From assembly GCF_029869215.1 (NCBI RefSeq), contig NZ_JARWPM010000291.1:1-42877 (forward strand): a stretch of 42,877 bases of DNA, written 5' to 3'. This document shows positions 16,481-24,930 of this stretch, one piece after another (the first letter of the stretch is position 1; each line of letters begins with the position of its first letter). The position numbers and the translations under genes are program-made. Below the pieces are notes generated by a model. It ran no database searches, was not told where the DNA came from, and saw only the letters and a list, made by a program, of their open reading frames with translations. The DNA is from Nocardia carnea (GTDB lineage Bacteria > Actinomycetota > Actinomycetes > Mycobacteriales > Mycobacteriaceae).

Positions 16481-17611
16481 CTAGACCACGTCCCGGCGAT
16501 CGAGGACCTCGGTGAGCGCCACCGGGGGCAGCTGGTGGGCCTCGGCGACCGCAGCATTCGTGATCGCACCGGCATGGGTGTTGAGACCTTTCGCCAGTAC
16601 CGGATCCTCGGTGAGCGCCCGGCGCCAGCCCTTGTTCGCGAGCGCGACCGTGTACGGAAGCGTCGCGTTGGTGAGGGCGTAGGTGGAGGTGTTCGGCACC
16701 GCGCCGGGCATATTCGCCACACAGTAGAAGGTCGAATTGTGCACCGGGAAGGTGGGTTCGGAGTGTGTGGTCGGCCGGGAATCCTCGAAACAGCCACCTT
16801 GGTCGATGGCGATATCGACCAGCACGGAACCGGGTTTCATCCGCGCGACGAGATCGTTGCCGACGAGCTTGGGCGCCGAAGCGCCCGGGATCAGCACCGC
16901 ACCGATGACCAGATCCGCCTGTTCCACCTGCTGTTCGATGGCCAGCCGCGACGATGCCAGCCCGTGCACCCGGTTGTGATAGCGCCAGAACGACATCCGC
17001 AGCTTGTCGAGGTCGGTATCGAGCAGTGTCACGTCCGCACCCATGCCCAGGGCGATATTCGCCGCGTTCTGCCCGGCGACCCCGGCCCCGAGGATGACCA
17101 CCCGCGAATTGGCCACCCCGCCTACCCCGCCCATCAGCACTCCGCGCCCGCCCTGCGCTTTCAGCAGCGAGTACGCGCCGACCTGGGGCGCGAGACAACC
17201 GGCGACCTCCGACATCGGATAGAGCAGCGGCAGGATGCCCGACGGCAGCTGGACGGTCTCGTAGGCGATACCGGTGACCCGGCGGTCGAGCAGCGCGTCG
17301 GTGAGCGGTCGGTCGGCGGCGAGGTGGAGGTAGGTGAAAAGCACCAGGTCCGCACGGAGCAGCGGATATTCCGCGGCGATCGGTTCCTTCACCTTGAGCA
17401 CCAGATCGGCCGTACCCCACACGTCCTCGGCGCGTGCGGCGATACGCGCACCGGCGGCGGCGTATTCGTCATCGGTGATGGAGGACCCGGATCCGGCGCC
17501 CGTCTCGATATCGACCCGGTGCCCCTGGGCGGTCAGTTCGTGCACACCGATCGGCGTGATGGCGACTCGGTACTCGTGATCCTTGAGTTCCCTCGGCACG
17601 CCGATACGCAT
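16481..17611 (-). CDS. ald: Alanine dehydrogenase
   Basis: 376 residues. It begins MRIGVPRELKDHEYRVAITP, the signature of alanine dehydrogenase. The catalytic Lys is in LVLKVKEPIAAEYPLL and the His in LFTYLHLA. The NAD-binding Rossmann fold has VVILGAGVAGQNAANIALGM, with the Asp in TLLDTDLDKL selecting NAD. The C-terminus (PGAVPNTSTYALTNATLPY) completes the family pattern. It interconverts alanine and pyruvate plus ammonia. In mycobacteria ald is controlled by an adjacent Lrp-type AldR; no such gene is next to it here. A purine-rich AGGAGGAG sequence sits just before the ATG. Confidence 0.95.
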   Translation of the reverse strand: MRIGVPRELKDHEYRVAITPIGVHELTAQGHRVDIETGAGSGSSITDDEYAAAGARIAARAEDVWGTADLVLKVKEPIAAEYPLLRADLVLFTYLHLAADRPLTDALLDRRVTGIAYETVQLPSGILPLLYPMSEVAGCLAPQVGAYSLLKAQGGRGVLMGGVGGVANSRVVILGAGVAGQNAANIALGMGADVTLLDTDLDKLRMSFWRYHNRVHGLASSRLAIEQQVEQADLVIGAVLIPGASAPKLVGNDLVARMKPGSVLVDIAIDQGGCFEDSRPTTHSEPTFPVHNSTFYCVANMPGAVPNTSTYALTNATLPYTVALANKGWRRALTEDPVLAKGLNTHAGAITNAAVAEAHQLPPVALTEVLDRRDVV

Positions 17612-17739
17612 GGCTCCTCCTCCGCGAACACGTCAACAGAACTTCCGAGAACAGCTGCGGCACAACGGCTCACCCGTGGCAGCTCCGACTTCCGGTGTGC
17701 CGCGGCGAGGTTGCACGATCAGGCGTGCCCGTGGGGCGA

Positions 17740-18012
17740 TCACCCGCCGGCGACCGACGGGATGATCATGATCTCCGTTTCGGCACCGACCGGGGTATCC
17801 TGCCCCGCGAGCGTGCGGCATTCGTCGTCGCCGATGTAGAAGTTCACGTAGCGGCGCAGTTCACCGCTTTCGTCCCGCAGCCGGCGTTCCAGCCCCGGCG
17901 ACCGCTCCCGCACGGCATCCAGCACAGTGCGCAGGGTGGCCCCGCCGATATCGATTTCCTTCTCGCCGCCGACGTAGGTGCGCAACATGGACGGCAGGTG
18001 GACCCGGGCCAC
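17740..18012 (-). CDS. MoaD/ThiS-like ubiquitin-fold protein (CysO-like)
   Basis: 90 residues from the GTG at 18012, four bases after the stop of the upstream gene; ATG at 17988 would be too short for the fold. The sequence runs VARVHLPSMLRTYVGG, then TLRTVLDAVRERSPGLERRL, YVNFYIGDDE and ends TEIMIIPSVAGG. The beta-grasp pattern and the C-terminal Gly-Gly are typical of sulfur-carrier proteins activated by an E1-like enzyme. It most resembles CysO-type carriers of actinobacteria, but neither CysM nor the metalloprotease Mec is adjacent. Instead it follows an Asp-box beta-propeller gene and is clearly co-transcribed with it. The partner enzyme is unknown. Confidence 0.85.
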   Translation of the reverse strand: MARVHLPSMLRTYVGGEKEIDIGGATLRTVLDAVRERSPGLERRLRDESGELRRYVNFYIGDDECRTLAGQDTPVGAETEIMIIPSVAGG

Positions 18013-18016
18013 GGCG

Positions 18017-19114
18017 TTATCCGACGACCGCGGCGCGCACGCACAGCACATCCGGCAGTTTGTCCGCGACGAGCTGCCAGTGATCACCTTCGTCGGCGCT
18101 GCAATAGACCTCGCCGTTGCGGGTTCCGAAGTAGATACCCGCCGGATCGGCATCGTCCGCGCACATGGCATCGCGCATCACGGCAGCCCAGAACGGCACC
18201 TGCGGGAGCCCGTCGGACAGCGCCGTCCAAGTCTCGCCGCCGTCTTCGCTGCGGTACACCGCGCACCGGGCGTCCGGCGGGAAGCGGAAACGCTCCATCT
18301 CCGCGTCGAGCGGGAAGGTGTAGATGACACCGGGCCGCCGGGGGTGCGCGACGATCGGGAATCCGAAGTTGGCCGGGGGTAATCCGCCGTCGATCGACTG
18401 CCAGCTCCGGCCGTCGTCGGTGCTGCGGAACACGCCGCCGTGGTTCTGCAGGTACAGGGTGCTCGGCGTTGCGGCGTCCACGGCGACCTTGTGCACGCAC
18501 TGCCCCCACTCCGGCAGTTCTCCCGGCATGAAATCCGCGGTGACGCCCTTGTTCGCCGGCTGCCACGAGGTTCCGCCGTCGGCGCTCCGATACACCCCGC
18601 CGGTCGAGATGGCGACCGCTATCCGCTGCGTATCGGCCGGATGAGGCAGGATCGTATGCAAGGCCAGCCCGCCACCGCCGGGCATCCACTGCGGCCGGTG
18701 CGGATGCTCCCACAGGCCCCGGATCAGCTCGAACCGCCGGCCGCCGTCGGTGGAGCGGAACAGCGCCGCGGGTTCGGCGCCCGCATACACCACCTCCGGT
18801 TCCGCCGCGGTGGCGGGCGCGATCTGCCAGACCCCCTGGAGGGCCGCGCCGGTGTCCTCGGGGAAGGCCAGCGGTGCGTCGTCGGGCTCGCTCCACGTGG
18901 CGCCGAGGTCGTCGCTGGACACCATGGTCGGCCCGAAATGACTGTCCAGCACGCCCGCGAGCAGTCGTGGCGTCGCCCGCCTGGTGTCGATCGCGAAAGC
19001 CTTCACATCGGCCACCGCGAACCGGGGTTCACCGACCTCCCAGTTCGACCGGCCGTCCTTGCTGCGCGCGAGGAACAAACCCTTACGCGTCCCGATTCCG
19101 AGCAGTACGTCCAT
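18017..19114 (-). CDS. Asp-box (BNR/sialidase-like) beta-propeller protein
   Basis: 365 residues from the ATG at 19114 (MDVLLGIGTRKGLFLARSKD). Asp-box repeats recur along the chain: SSDDLGATW, STDGGRRF, SADGGTSW, STDDGRSW, SEDGGETW and SADEGDHW. These mark blades of a sialidase/sortilin-like beta-propeller. No signal peptide is visible, so it appears cytosolic, which is odd for a sialidase. The active-site Arg triad of true sialidases is not evident, so a glycosidase role should not be assumed. The MoaD-like gene follows after 4 bp, suggesting the two products work together. Function unknown. Confidence 0.82.
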   Translation of the reverse strand: MDVLLGIGTRKGLFLARSKDGRSNWEVGEPRFAVADVKAFAIDTRRATPRLLAGVLDSHFGPTMVSSDDLGATWSEPDDAPLAFPEDTGAALQGVWQIAPATAAEPEVVYAGAEPAALFRSTDGGRRFELIRGLWEHPHRPQWMPGGGGLALHTILPHPADTQRIAVAISTGGVYRSADGGTSWQPANKGVTADFMPGELPEWGQCVHKVAVDAATPSTLYLQNHGGVFRSTDDGRSWQSIDGGLPPANFGFPIVAHPRRPGVIYTFPLDAEMERFRFPPDARCAVYRSEDGGETWTALSDGLPQVPFWAAVMRDAMCADDADPAGIYFGTRNGEVYCSADEGDHWQLVADKLPDVLCVRAAVVG

Positions 19115-19294
19115 TACGTACCTCCCTGTCGTCACCGCCACCCCGGCCGGTGTGAGCGTACTCTCCGCGCCCGACAGGTTCCGGCAGAACGGGGGGCATC
19201 GGGGCGGGGCGCGAGACGCGCCGGCCCCGTGGCCACCCCGCGAGGTGAGCGCACGGCGGCCGGCGCGCCCGGACACCGCGGCGGGCGCCCGCGC

Positions 19295-20560
19295 TCAGGG
19301 AATGACGACCGGACCGGAGGCCCCGGCCGGCGCCGGTTCGTCGGCCAGGCGGTGGCCCGCCTCCCGCGGGGTTATTCCCTCCTCCGCCCAGGCGGCCAGC
19401 AACTGCGCGACCTTGCTGTGCATGGTGGTGCGCAGCCGGTCGAACGAGTTCTCCGGCTCGTCGTCGACCTCGCCGAGCAACAGCCACCAGGCCCAGGCGA
19501 CGGCACCGGCGTTCGCGACGAAATCCGGGAGCACCGGGACACCGCGGGCGGCCAGCATGGCCTCCGCCTCCGGGGTGGTCGCGGCATTCGCGGCCTCCAC
19601 GATGACGCGGGCCCGGATATCGAACGAGTTGTCCGGGGTGATCGCGTAGGAGATCGCTGCCGGGACGAGGATATCGACCTCGGCGGCGAGCACCGCGGTG
19701 CGCGGCAACTCCTCGACACCTTCGGGCAGCCGGGTGCGGTCGACCTCGCCGAAACCGTCACGCAGATCCAGCAGGGCCGGGATATCCAGCCCGTCCGCGC
19801 AGTACAGGGCGCCGGCGGCGTCGGCGACCGTGGTGACCTTCATCCCCGCCTCGTGCAGGTAGTAGGCCGCGGCCCCGCCCATGGTGCCGATCCCCTGGAT
19901 CGCGACCGTGGTCTCGGCAGGTGGCCGGCCCCGCCAGACCGCCGCGGCGAGACAGGCGTGCGCGACCCCGTAGCCGCCGATCACATCGCCCAGCAGGAAT
20001 CCGCCGTCGACCGCCGCGTTCAGCCCGCCGCGGACCCGCTCCAGGGTGGCGGACGGGTCGGCGGCGCGGCGGATCGCGGCGTGGTAGCTCTGCCCCAGGC
20101 CGAGCTTCTCGAAGACCTCGTCGATCAGATGCTGCGGGACACCCAGATCCTCCGCCGTCACCCAATGCGCGTCGAGCCACGGGCGCATGGCCTCGCAGAA
20201 CCGCTCCAGCACCCCGAGCGCGCGCGGATCCTTCGGATCGAAATCGATACCGCCCTTCGCACCGCCGACCGGCAAATCGAAGGTGGCGGTCTTGTCCGCC
20301 ATTCCGCGGGCCAGATCCTCGACCTCCCGCAAGGTGCAGCCCGCCCGCATCCGGGTGCCCCCGGTGGCCAGGCCGGCGCGCAGGGTGTGCACGACCAGGT
20401 AACCGACCGCGCCCGTCACCGAATCGGTCCACTGCAGGCGCATATACGGTTCGGCGCGGCGTGCGGCCGGTACCGCGACGGCCGGCGCCGCGGGAATGTC
20501 CGGAAGGGTTTGCGCGGTCACGTGCGGGGTACTCCCCATAGGATTGTCGATCGCCGTCAC
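19295..20560 (-). CDS. Glu/Leu/Phe/Val dehydrogenase family protein
   Basis: 421 residues from the GTG at 20560, which has an AGGAGG sequence 9 bases upstream; the frame stays open to 20629. The catalytic-domain signature is LPVGGAKGGIDFDPKDPRAL (the second Lys in the GGAKGG loop binds substrate). The Rossmann domain has VAIQGIGTMGGAAAYYLHEA with an Asp in TTVADAAGALYC, which suggests NAD use. It oxidatively deaminates an amino acid to a 2-oxo acid or runs in reverse. Glutamate, leucine, phenylalanine and valine enzymes cannot be told apart by eye. QGIGTMG departs from the common QGFGNVG. It is divergent from a LysR gene that may control it. Confidence 0.88.
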   Translation of the reverse strand: MTAIDNPMGSTPHVTAQTLPDIPAAPAVAVPAARRAEPYMRLQWTDSVTGAVGYLVVHTLRAGLATGGTRMRAGCTLREVEDLARGMADKTATFDLPVGGAKGGIDFDPKDPRALGVLERFCEAMRPWLDAHWVTAEDLGVPQHLIDEVFEKLGLGQSYHAAIRRAADPSATLERVRGGLNAAVDGGFLLGDVIGGYGVAHACLAAAVWRGRPPAETTVAIQGIGTMGGAAAYYLHEAGMKVTTVADAAGALYCADGLDIPALLDLRDGFGEVDRTRLPEGVEELPRTAVLAAEVDILVPAAISYAITPDNSFDIRARVIVEAANAATTPEAEAMLAARGVPVLPDFVANAGAVAWAWWLLLGEVDDEPENSFDRLRTTMHSKVAQLLAAWAEEGITPREAGHRLADEPAPAGASGPVVIP

Positions 20561-20730
20561 GATGAACCACCTCCTCGTCGTACTCGGCCGGCACCACCAG
20601 ATCGGCAGCCCGGCGCGCGTATGTTCCATCCGGACTTCTTCGTCCCCCGGCCACGACGTGTGCCCGATCCCCTAACTGTGCGGTCGCACCTGCGCGCCCG
20701 TCTATTTACGGTTGGTTCACGGCGGTGTTC

Positions 20731-20749
20731 AGCGTTGCTGCACAACGCT
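20731..20749. promoter_or_regulatory. Perfect inverted repeat, candidate LysR operator
   Basis: AGCGTTG (20731-20737), a CTGCA spacer and CAACGCT (20743-20749) form a perfect 7-5-7 repeat, 12 bp before the LysR start and in the shared intergenic region with the dehydrogenase gene. This placement suits autoregulation. It lacks the exact T-N11-A spacing, so the call rests on symmetry and position. Confidence 0.55.
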
Positions 20750-20761
20750 TAGGCTCGAGGT

Positions 20762-21778
20762 ATGGACTTGTCGATCCCTCGCCTGCGAATGTTGCGCGAG
20801 CTGCATCGACGCGGCACGGTCACGGCGGCCGCGACGGCCCTGCACTACACGGCGTCGGCGGTGTCGCAGCAGCTCGCCCAGCTCGAACGCGATGTCGGTA
20901 CCCGATTGTTCGAACGACGCGGACGTCGTGTGCAGCTCACCGATCTCGGGGTCCTGCTCGCCGAGCACGCCGAGGAGATCCTGGCCTCGGTGGAGCGCGC
21001 AACCCAGGCCCTCGAGGATGCCGGTGAATCGGTGACGGCGACGCTGACGGCCGGGGTGTGGGCGTCGGTGGCCTCCGGGCTGATGCCCGACGCGCTCACC
21101 GCCCTCGCCCGCACCCATCCGGGGATCTCGGTGCGGACACGCGAACTCGCCCCGGAGGCGACCGCGGCGGCGGTCCGCGACGGTGCCCTGGACCTGTCCT
21201 TCGTCCTCGACTACTCCAATTACCCGATGACCTGGGACCGCGGCCTGCAGCGCGCGGTGATCGCGGTGGAACGGATCCAGGCCGCCGTACCGTCCGGGGC
21301 GGTGCCGGCCGCCAGTGTGACGCTCGCGGAACTGGCCGAGCATCCGTGGATTCTCGCCCCGGCCCGCTCGCATTTCGGGCAGTCGGCGCGGCTGGCGTTC
21401 CAGGCGGCGGGGGTCGTGCCGCGGATCGACCACGAGGTCGAGGAGCAGGCGACCGCGATGGCGATGGTCGCGGCCGGGCTGGGTGTGACACTGGTGTCGG
21501 ATCTGGGCCTGGCTCTGCGACCGCCGGGTGTGGACATCATCGCGCTCGGTGACATCCTCACCCGCACCGTATCCCTGGCCTATCGCACCAATTCGGCGCG
21601 GCGGGCGGCGCTGCTGCTCGTGGTGGACGCGATCCGGACCGCCGCGGCGGAAAAAGGTGTGGGCGCCGATACCGCGCTGCCGGCCCCGGCCGGAACCGAT
21701 CCGCCGGCACCCGCCGGGACGGATCTGCCGGCGCCGGCACCCCGGGACATGAACGGGAGCAGCCTCGACCTCGGCTGA
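20762..21778 (+). CDS. LysR-family transcriptional regulator
   Basis: 338 residues. The helix-turn-helix is at the N-terminus (MLRELHRRGTVTAAATALHY, then TASAVSQQLAQLERDVGTRLF). The effector-binding domain runs to about residue 300 (VTATLTAGVWASVASGLMPD, GLGVTLVSDLGLAL). The last 40 residues form an unusual Pro/Ala-rich tail with a repeated PAPAGTD unit. The gene is divergent from the Glu/Leu/Phe/Val dehydrogenase gene and has a perfect inverted repeat in its promoter, so it likely regulates itself and possibly that enzyme. The effector may be an amino acid or its oxo acid; this is inference from context. Confidence 0.9.
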   Translation: MDLSIPRLRMLRELHRRGTVTAAATALHYTASAVSQQLAQLERDVGTRLFERRGRRVQLTDLGVLLAEHAEEILASVERATQALEDAGESVTATLTAGVWASVASGLMPDALTALARTHPGISVRTRELAPEATAAAVRDGALDLSFVLDYSNYPMTWDRGLQRAVIAVERIQAAVPSGAVPAASVTLAELAEHPWILAPARSHFGQSARLAFQAAGVVPRIDHEVEEQATAMAMVAAGLGVTLVSDLGLALRPPGVDIIALGDILTRTVSLAYRTNSARRAALLLVVDAIRTAAAEKGVGADTALPAPAGTDPPAPAGTDLPAPAPRDMNGSSLDLG

Positions 21779-21945
21779 GGGTCCCGAAGCGGTCGCCCCG
21801 CGGCCCGCCGCACCGGACCCTCCACCCGGGCAGTAGACGGTCTCGGCCGCACCGCGCCCGGAGTCGCTGCGAACCGGGAATCAGGTACCGCGCGATCTTC
21901 CGGTCGGCGGCCGCGGCCGCCGGGCAGGTGCGGCACACTGGACGG

Positions 21946-22530
21946 ATGGCCCGTTCCGCGATGTACCGTCCCACGCCTGACGACCTCGCCGCCGCCGGAG
22001 GAAAGACGATTCCCGATGTGCTGGCGCCGGATCTCCGGGTGCTGTTCTGCGGTATCAATCCGGGGCTGTGGTCGGGTGCGACCGGCTGCCATTTCGCGCG
22101 TCCCGGAAACCGGTTCTGGCCGGCGCTGTTCCGATCCGGGTTCACGCCGCGGCTGCTGCGTCCCGACGAGCAGGACGAACTGCTGGAATTGGGGTTGGGT
22201 ATCACGAATGTCGTGCCGCGCACGACCGCGAAGGCAGCGGAATTGACCGCGCAGGAACTGCGCGACGGCGGCGACGCACTGGTCGCCCGAGTCCGCCGGT
22301 ATCGCCCGCGGATCCTCGCCGTCCTCGGCCTGGGTGCCTACCGCACCGCGTTCGGCCGCCCGCGGACCACCGTCGGGCCGCAACCCGAAACGATCGGCGG
22401 CACCGAGGTCTGGGTCCTGCCGAATCCGAGCGGCCTCAACGCCCACTACACGCTCGACGCCCTGGCCGCCGAGTTCCGCACGCTGCGTGTGGAAGCGGAG
22501 CGGGTACCGGGCGGACCGCACGCCCGCTGA
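21946..22530 (+). CDS. mug: G/U mismatch-specific DNA glycosylase
   Basis: 194 residues from the ATG at 21946; a GTG at 21928 is an alternative. The two family motifs are present: VLFCGINPGLWSGATGCHFA, with the catalytic-pocket Asn in GINPG, and WVLPNPSGLNAHY near the C-terminus. FARPGNRFWPALF is also typical. Mug removes uracil, ethenocytosine and related lesions from mispairs in double-stranded DNA. It stands alone, 167 bp after the LysR gene, and is convergent with the DUF5995 gene, 65 bp away. Length fits the actinobacterial members. Confidence 0.9.
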   Translation: MARSAMYRPTPDDLAAAGGKTIPDVLAPDLRVLFCGINPGLWSGATGCHFARPGNRFWPALFRSGFTPRLLRPDEQDELLELGLGITNVVPRTTAKAAELTAQELRDGGDALVARVRRYRPRILAVLGLGAYRTAFGRPRTTVGPQPETIGGTEVWVLPNPSGLNAHYTLDALAAEFRTLRVEAERVPGGPHAR

Positions 22531-22595
22531 ACCGTTCCGGTCACCGTACCGACCGCCACCTCACCCGGCCCGCCGCGACATGGGAGAGCCGGATC

Positions 22596-23525
22596 TCAGA
22601 GCCCCCCGTTCGCGGACAGCACGACGAACGCGGCATCGGCGCCGCGCCACAGCGCATCGATCTCGGCCTGCGCGGCGGGTGCCAGCGCCGGATCCTGCAG
22701 TGCCAGGCCGTTGCCGAAGATCACCACATTCGCTCCCGCGTCGGCCAGCCGCAGCAGCGCGCCGGAGCCCACCCCGGCACCGAAGACCGCGTCGAGCCCC
22801 TCCCCCAGGAAATAGAACCGCCACAGCGGTCCGAGATCGGCACCGTAGACGTTCTTCGTTGCGTCCACGATGAGCGCGCCCTTGTTCGCGATGGCATCCA
22901 CGATCCGGAAGTGGTCGGGCGCGTCGGCCGGTGTGGCGCGCACGGCGGCCACCGCGTAGGCCAGGTCGACGGTGAGATGGGCGTTGTAGCCCGCCATCGC
23001 CACCCGCGCCGGCGACAGCGCGCAATCGCGGGTCAGCGTGAAGTAGTGCGCCCACTGCGGTTCGGCGCGGCCGCCGGTGAATTCGGCACGGATATTGCGC
23101 AGGAACCGCTGCAGCAGGTCGAGGCTGATGCGGTGCGCGAATTCGGGGTTGCCGAACGCCGCCGGGTCGCGTTGGAGCGGCATGACCGCCGACTGCTCGA
23201 CCACGTCGAGGCCGAGGGCCAGCAGGCCCCGCCGATCGCGGTGGCGCACCAGGATCTCGGTGATCCGGCGATGCTGTTCCACCGCCTGTTCCAGGCGCTC
23301 CAGTGCGCTACCGGACAGGGTCGCGGTATCGGAGAGTCGTACGATTTCGGCCACCGCATCGGCCGGCAGCGGCGCGCCGCACGCGGTATCGACCCGCGTG
23401 GTCGCGGCGGCCGGGGAAACCGGAATAGCCACCAACGCCGCGAGCACCAGCAGGGTCGCCGGCACGTGCACGAGGAAGCGGAACCGCGGGCGCCGGGGCG
23501 GCACCGGCTCGGCCTGGACGCGCAT
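22596..23525 (-). CDS. DUF5995-family exported protein
   Basis: 309 residues. A basic N-terminus with an LVHVPATLLVLAALVAIPVS stretch and an AAA-like cleavage region form a Sec signal peptide. The mature part is largely helical, with conserved-looking segments EPQWAHYFTLTRDCALSPAR, MAGYNAHLTVDLAYAV and FRIVDAIANKGALIVDATKN; this matches my memory of the actinobacterial DUF5995 family. The His and Asn in AGYNAHLTVDL hint at a metal or active site, but no function is known. It is divergent from the LpqC-like esterase gene, 195 bp away, and both are exported, so a shared role is possible but unproven. Confidence 0.7.
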   Translation of the reverse strand: MRVQAEPVPPRRPRFRFLVHVPATLLVLAALVAIPVSPAAATTRVDTACGAPLPADAVAEIVRLSDTATLSGSALERLEQAVEQHRRITEILVRHRDRRGLLALGLDVVEQSAVMPLQRDPAAFGNPEFAHRISLDLLQRFLRNIRAEFTGGRAEPQWAHYFTLTRDCALSPARVAMAGYNAHLTVDLAYAVAAVRATPADAPDHFRIVDAIANKGALIVDATKNVYGADLGPLWRFYFLGEGLDAVFGAGVGSGALLRLADAGANVVIFGNGLALQDPALAPAAQAEIDALWRGADAAFVVLSANGGL

Positions 23526-23720
23526 GACTTCTCGCCTTCGTTCGGTTCGATTCGCAGCGATCCCGGGGCGCGGTCAGCCTATATTCGACGGCCACCGGAT
23601 CCGGCCGCGACGCGCGGCCGGGCGAGAGTTGTACCTACTGCGCGGACGGCTGTGTTCGCCGGCCTCGCACTTCGACCGAACGCCGCCGAGGAGCCATACC
23701 CTTGTGAGAAGGTTGATTTC

Positions 23721-24794
23721 ATGAAGGGGAATACTGTTTCCGCCCTGCGGGGGCGCGCCGTCCGGTCCCGCGGAAACCGGCGGAGCAGAGCCGTCCGTTC
23801 ACTGGTGGTCGCGGCCGCGGTCATCGCCGCGCTCACCCCCTCCGGGTTGCTCGCCGGCCCGGCGAACGCCGGCGGTGTTCCTGCCACGCCCTCCCCGGGC
23901 TGCGCCGCGGCACCGGCCGCGCCGGGCACCACGGTCGAGCGTTTCGCGGCGGCCGGGCGATCCGGCACCTATATCCGGGATATTCCGCCCGATGCGCCCG
24001 GACCTCGCCCGGTCGTGCTCGACCTGCACGGCTATATGGAGCCCGCGGCCATTGCCCGCGCTTCCAGCGGATTCGGCGACTACGGCGCCGCCCGTGGATT
24101 CATCACCGTCACACCGCAACTCGACGAACCCGGCCTGCCACGCTGGAACTTCCGGCCCGGCAGTCCCGATATCGACTGGATCGCGCACCTGCTCGACCAT
24201 GTCGAGTCGACCCTGTGTGCCGACACCCGCCGGATCTTCGTCACAGGATTGTCGATGGGCGCGTTCACCACCTCCTCGGTGGCCTGCCAGCTATCCGATC
24301 GGGTGGCCGCCGTCGCACCGGTCGCGGGGGTACAGGATTTCGCCTGGTGCAATACTTCCCGCCCGGTTCCGCTCATCGCCTTCCACGGCACCGCGGACCC
24401 GATCATCGCCTATACGGGCGGCGCCGGACCCAACGCCCGCCTGCTCCCGTCGCCCGACGGCAGCGGGTCCGCGGCAGGCACCGGCCGGGACGGTCCCGCG
24501 GTCGACGGACCGGGTCCCGCGAGCGTTCCGGACAGCGTCGCCGGGTGGGCGCGACGCAACGGCTGCGGTACCCCGGCCGAACGCCGGGAGACAGCTCTCG
24601 ACGTCGTCCACGAACGCTATCCATGTCCGGCGGGCGCGGACGTCGAGTTGTATTCCGTCCAGGGCGCCGGCCACGTCTGGCCCGGCAGCACCGGATTCCC
24701 CTTTCCGGAATTCCTCGTCGGCACCAACACCACCTCGATCGATGCCACGCAGCTGATCTGGGAATTCTTCGAGGCACATCCGCTGCCCCACTGA
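23721..24794 (+). CDS. Secreted LpqC-like esterase / polyhydroxybutyrate depolymerase family
   Basis: 357 residues from the ATG at 23721. An N-terminal signal sequence (SLVVAAAVIAALTPSGLLAG) ends at ANAGG, with no lipobox Cys at the site. Alpha/beta-hydrolase motifs are present: VVLDLHGYMEP for the oxyanion region, the nucleophile in IFVTGLSMGAFTTSS, Asp in AFHGTADPIIAYTG and His in VQGAGHVWPG. Paired cysteines suggest disulphides outside the cell. This pattern is that of the extracellular PHB depolymerase/feruloyl esterase family to which mycobacterial LpqC belongs. The exact ester is unknown. The same frame is open far upstream (from 22068), but that part is antisense shadow of other genes. 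Confidence 0.85.
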   Translation: MKGNTVSALRGRAVRSRGNRRSRAVRSLVVAAAVIAALTPSGLLAGPANAGGVPATPSPGCAAAPAAPGTTVERFAAAGRSGTYIRDIPPDAPGPRPVVLDLHGYMEPAAIARASSGFGDYGAARGFITVTPQLDEPGLPRWNFRPGSPDIDWIAHLLDHVESTLCADTRRIFVTGLSMGAFTTSSVACQLSDRVAAVAPVAGVQDFAWCNTSRPVPLIAFHGTADPIIAYTGGAGPNARLLPSPDGSGSAAGTGRDGPAVDGPGPASVPDSVAGWARRNGCGTPAERRETALDVVHERYPCPAGADVELYSVQGAGHVWPGSTGFPFPEFLVGTNTTSIDATQLIWEFFEAHPLPH

Positions 24795-24930
24795 ACCGGT
24801 ACGGCTTCCCGAGGCGCCGCCGGGTACCGATCCTGCGACACCCCGCGGACAGCTCTCCGCACCCGAAAGTAGGGTCGGTTCCGACAACGGTGACGTGATG
24901 CACCCGACCGACGAACGGAAGTACCAGCCC

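Noticed and set aside
18440..20752. Long plus-strand open frame of 770 codons
   Set aside because: It lies opposite the beta-propeller and amino-acid dehydrogenase genes, which have clear motifs. Its translation is Arg/Gly/Pro/His-rich with no family pattern, as is usual for antisense frames in high-GC DNA.
22068..23720. Upstream extension of the LpqC-like esterase frame
   Set aside because: The frame is open but crosses the glycosylase gene and is antisense to the DUF5995 gene. A signal peptide begins at 23721, so that ATG is the start.
24795..24840. CGGTAC/GTACCG repeat after the esterase gene as a terminator
   Set aside because: The arms are short and the loop is long and itself structured; too weak to call.
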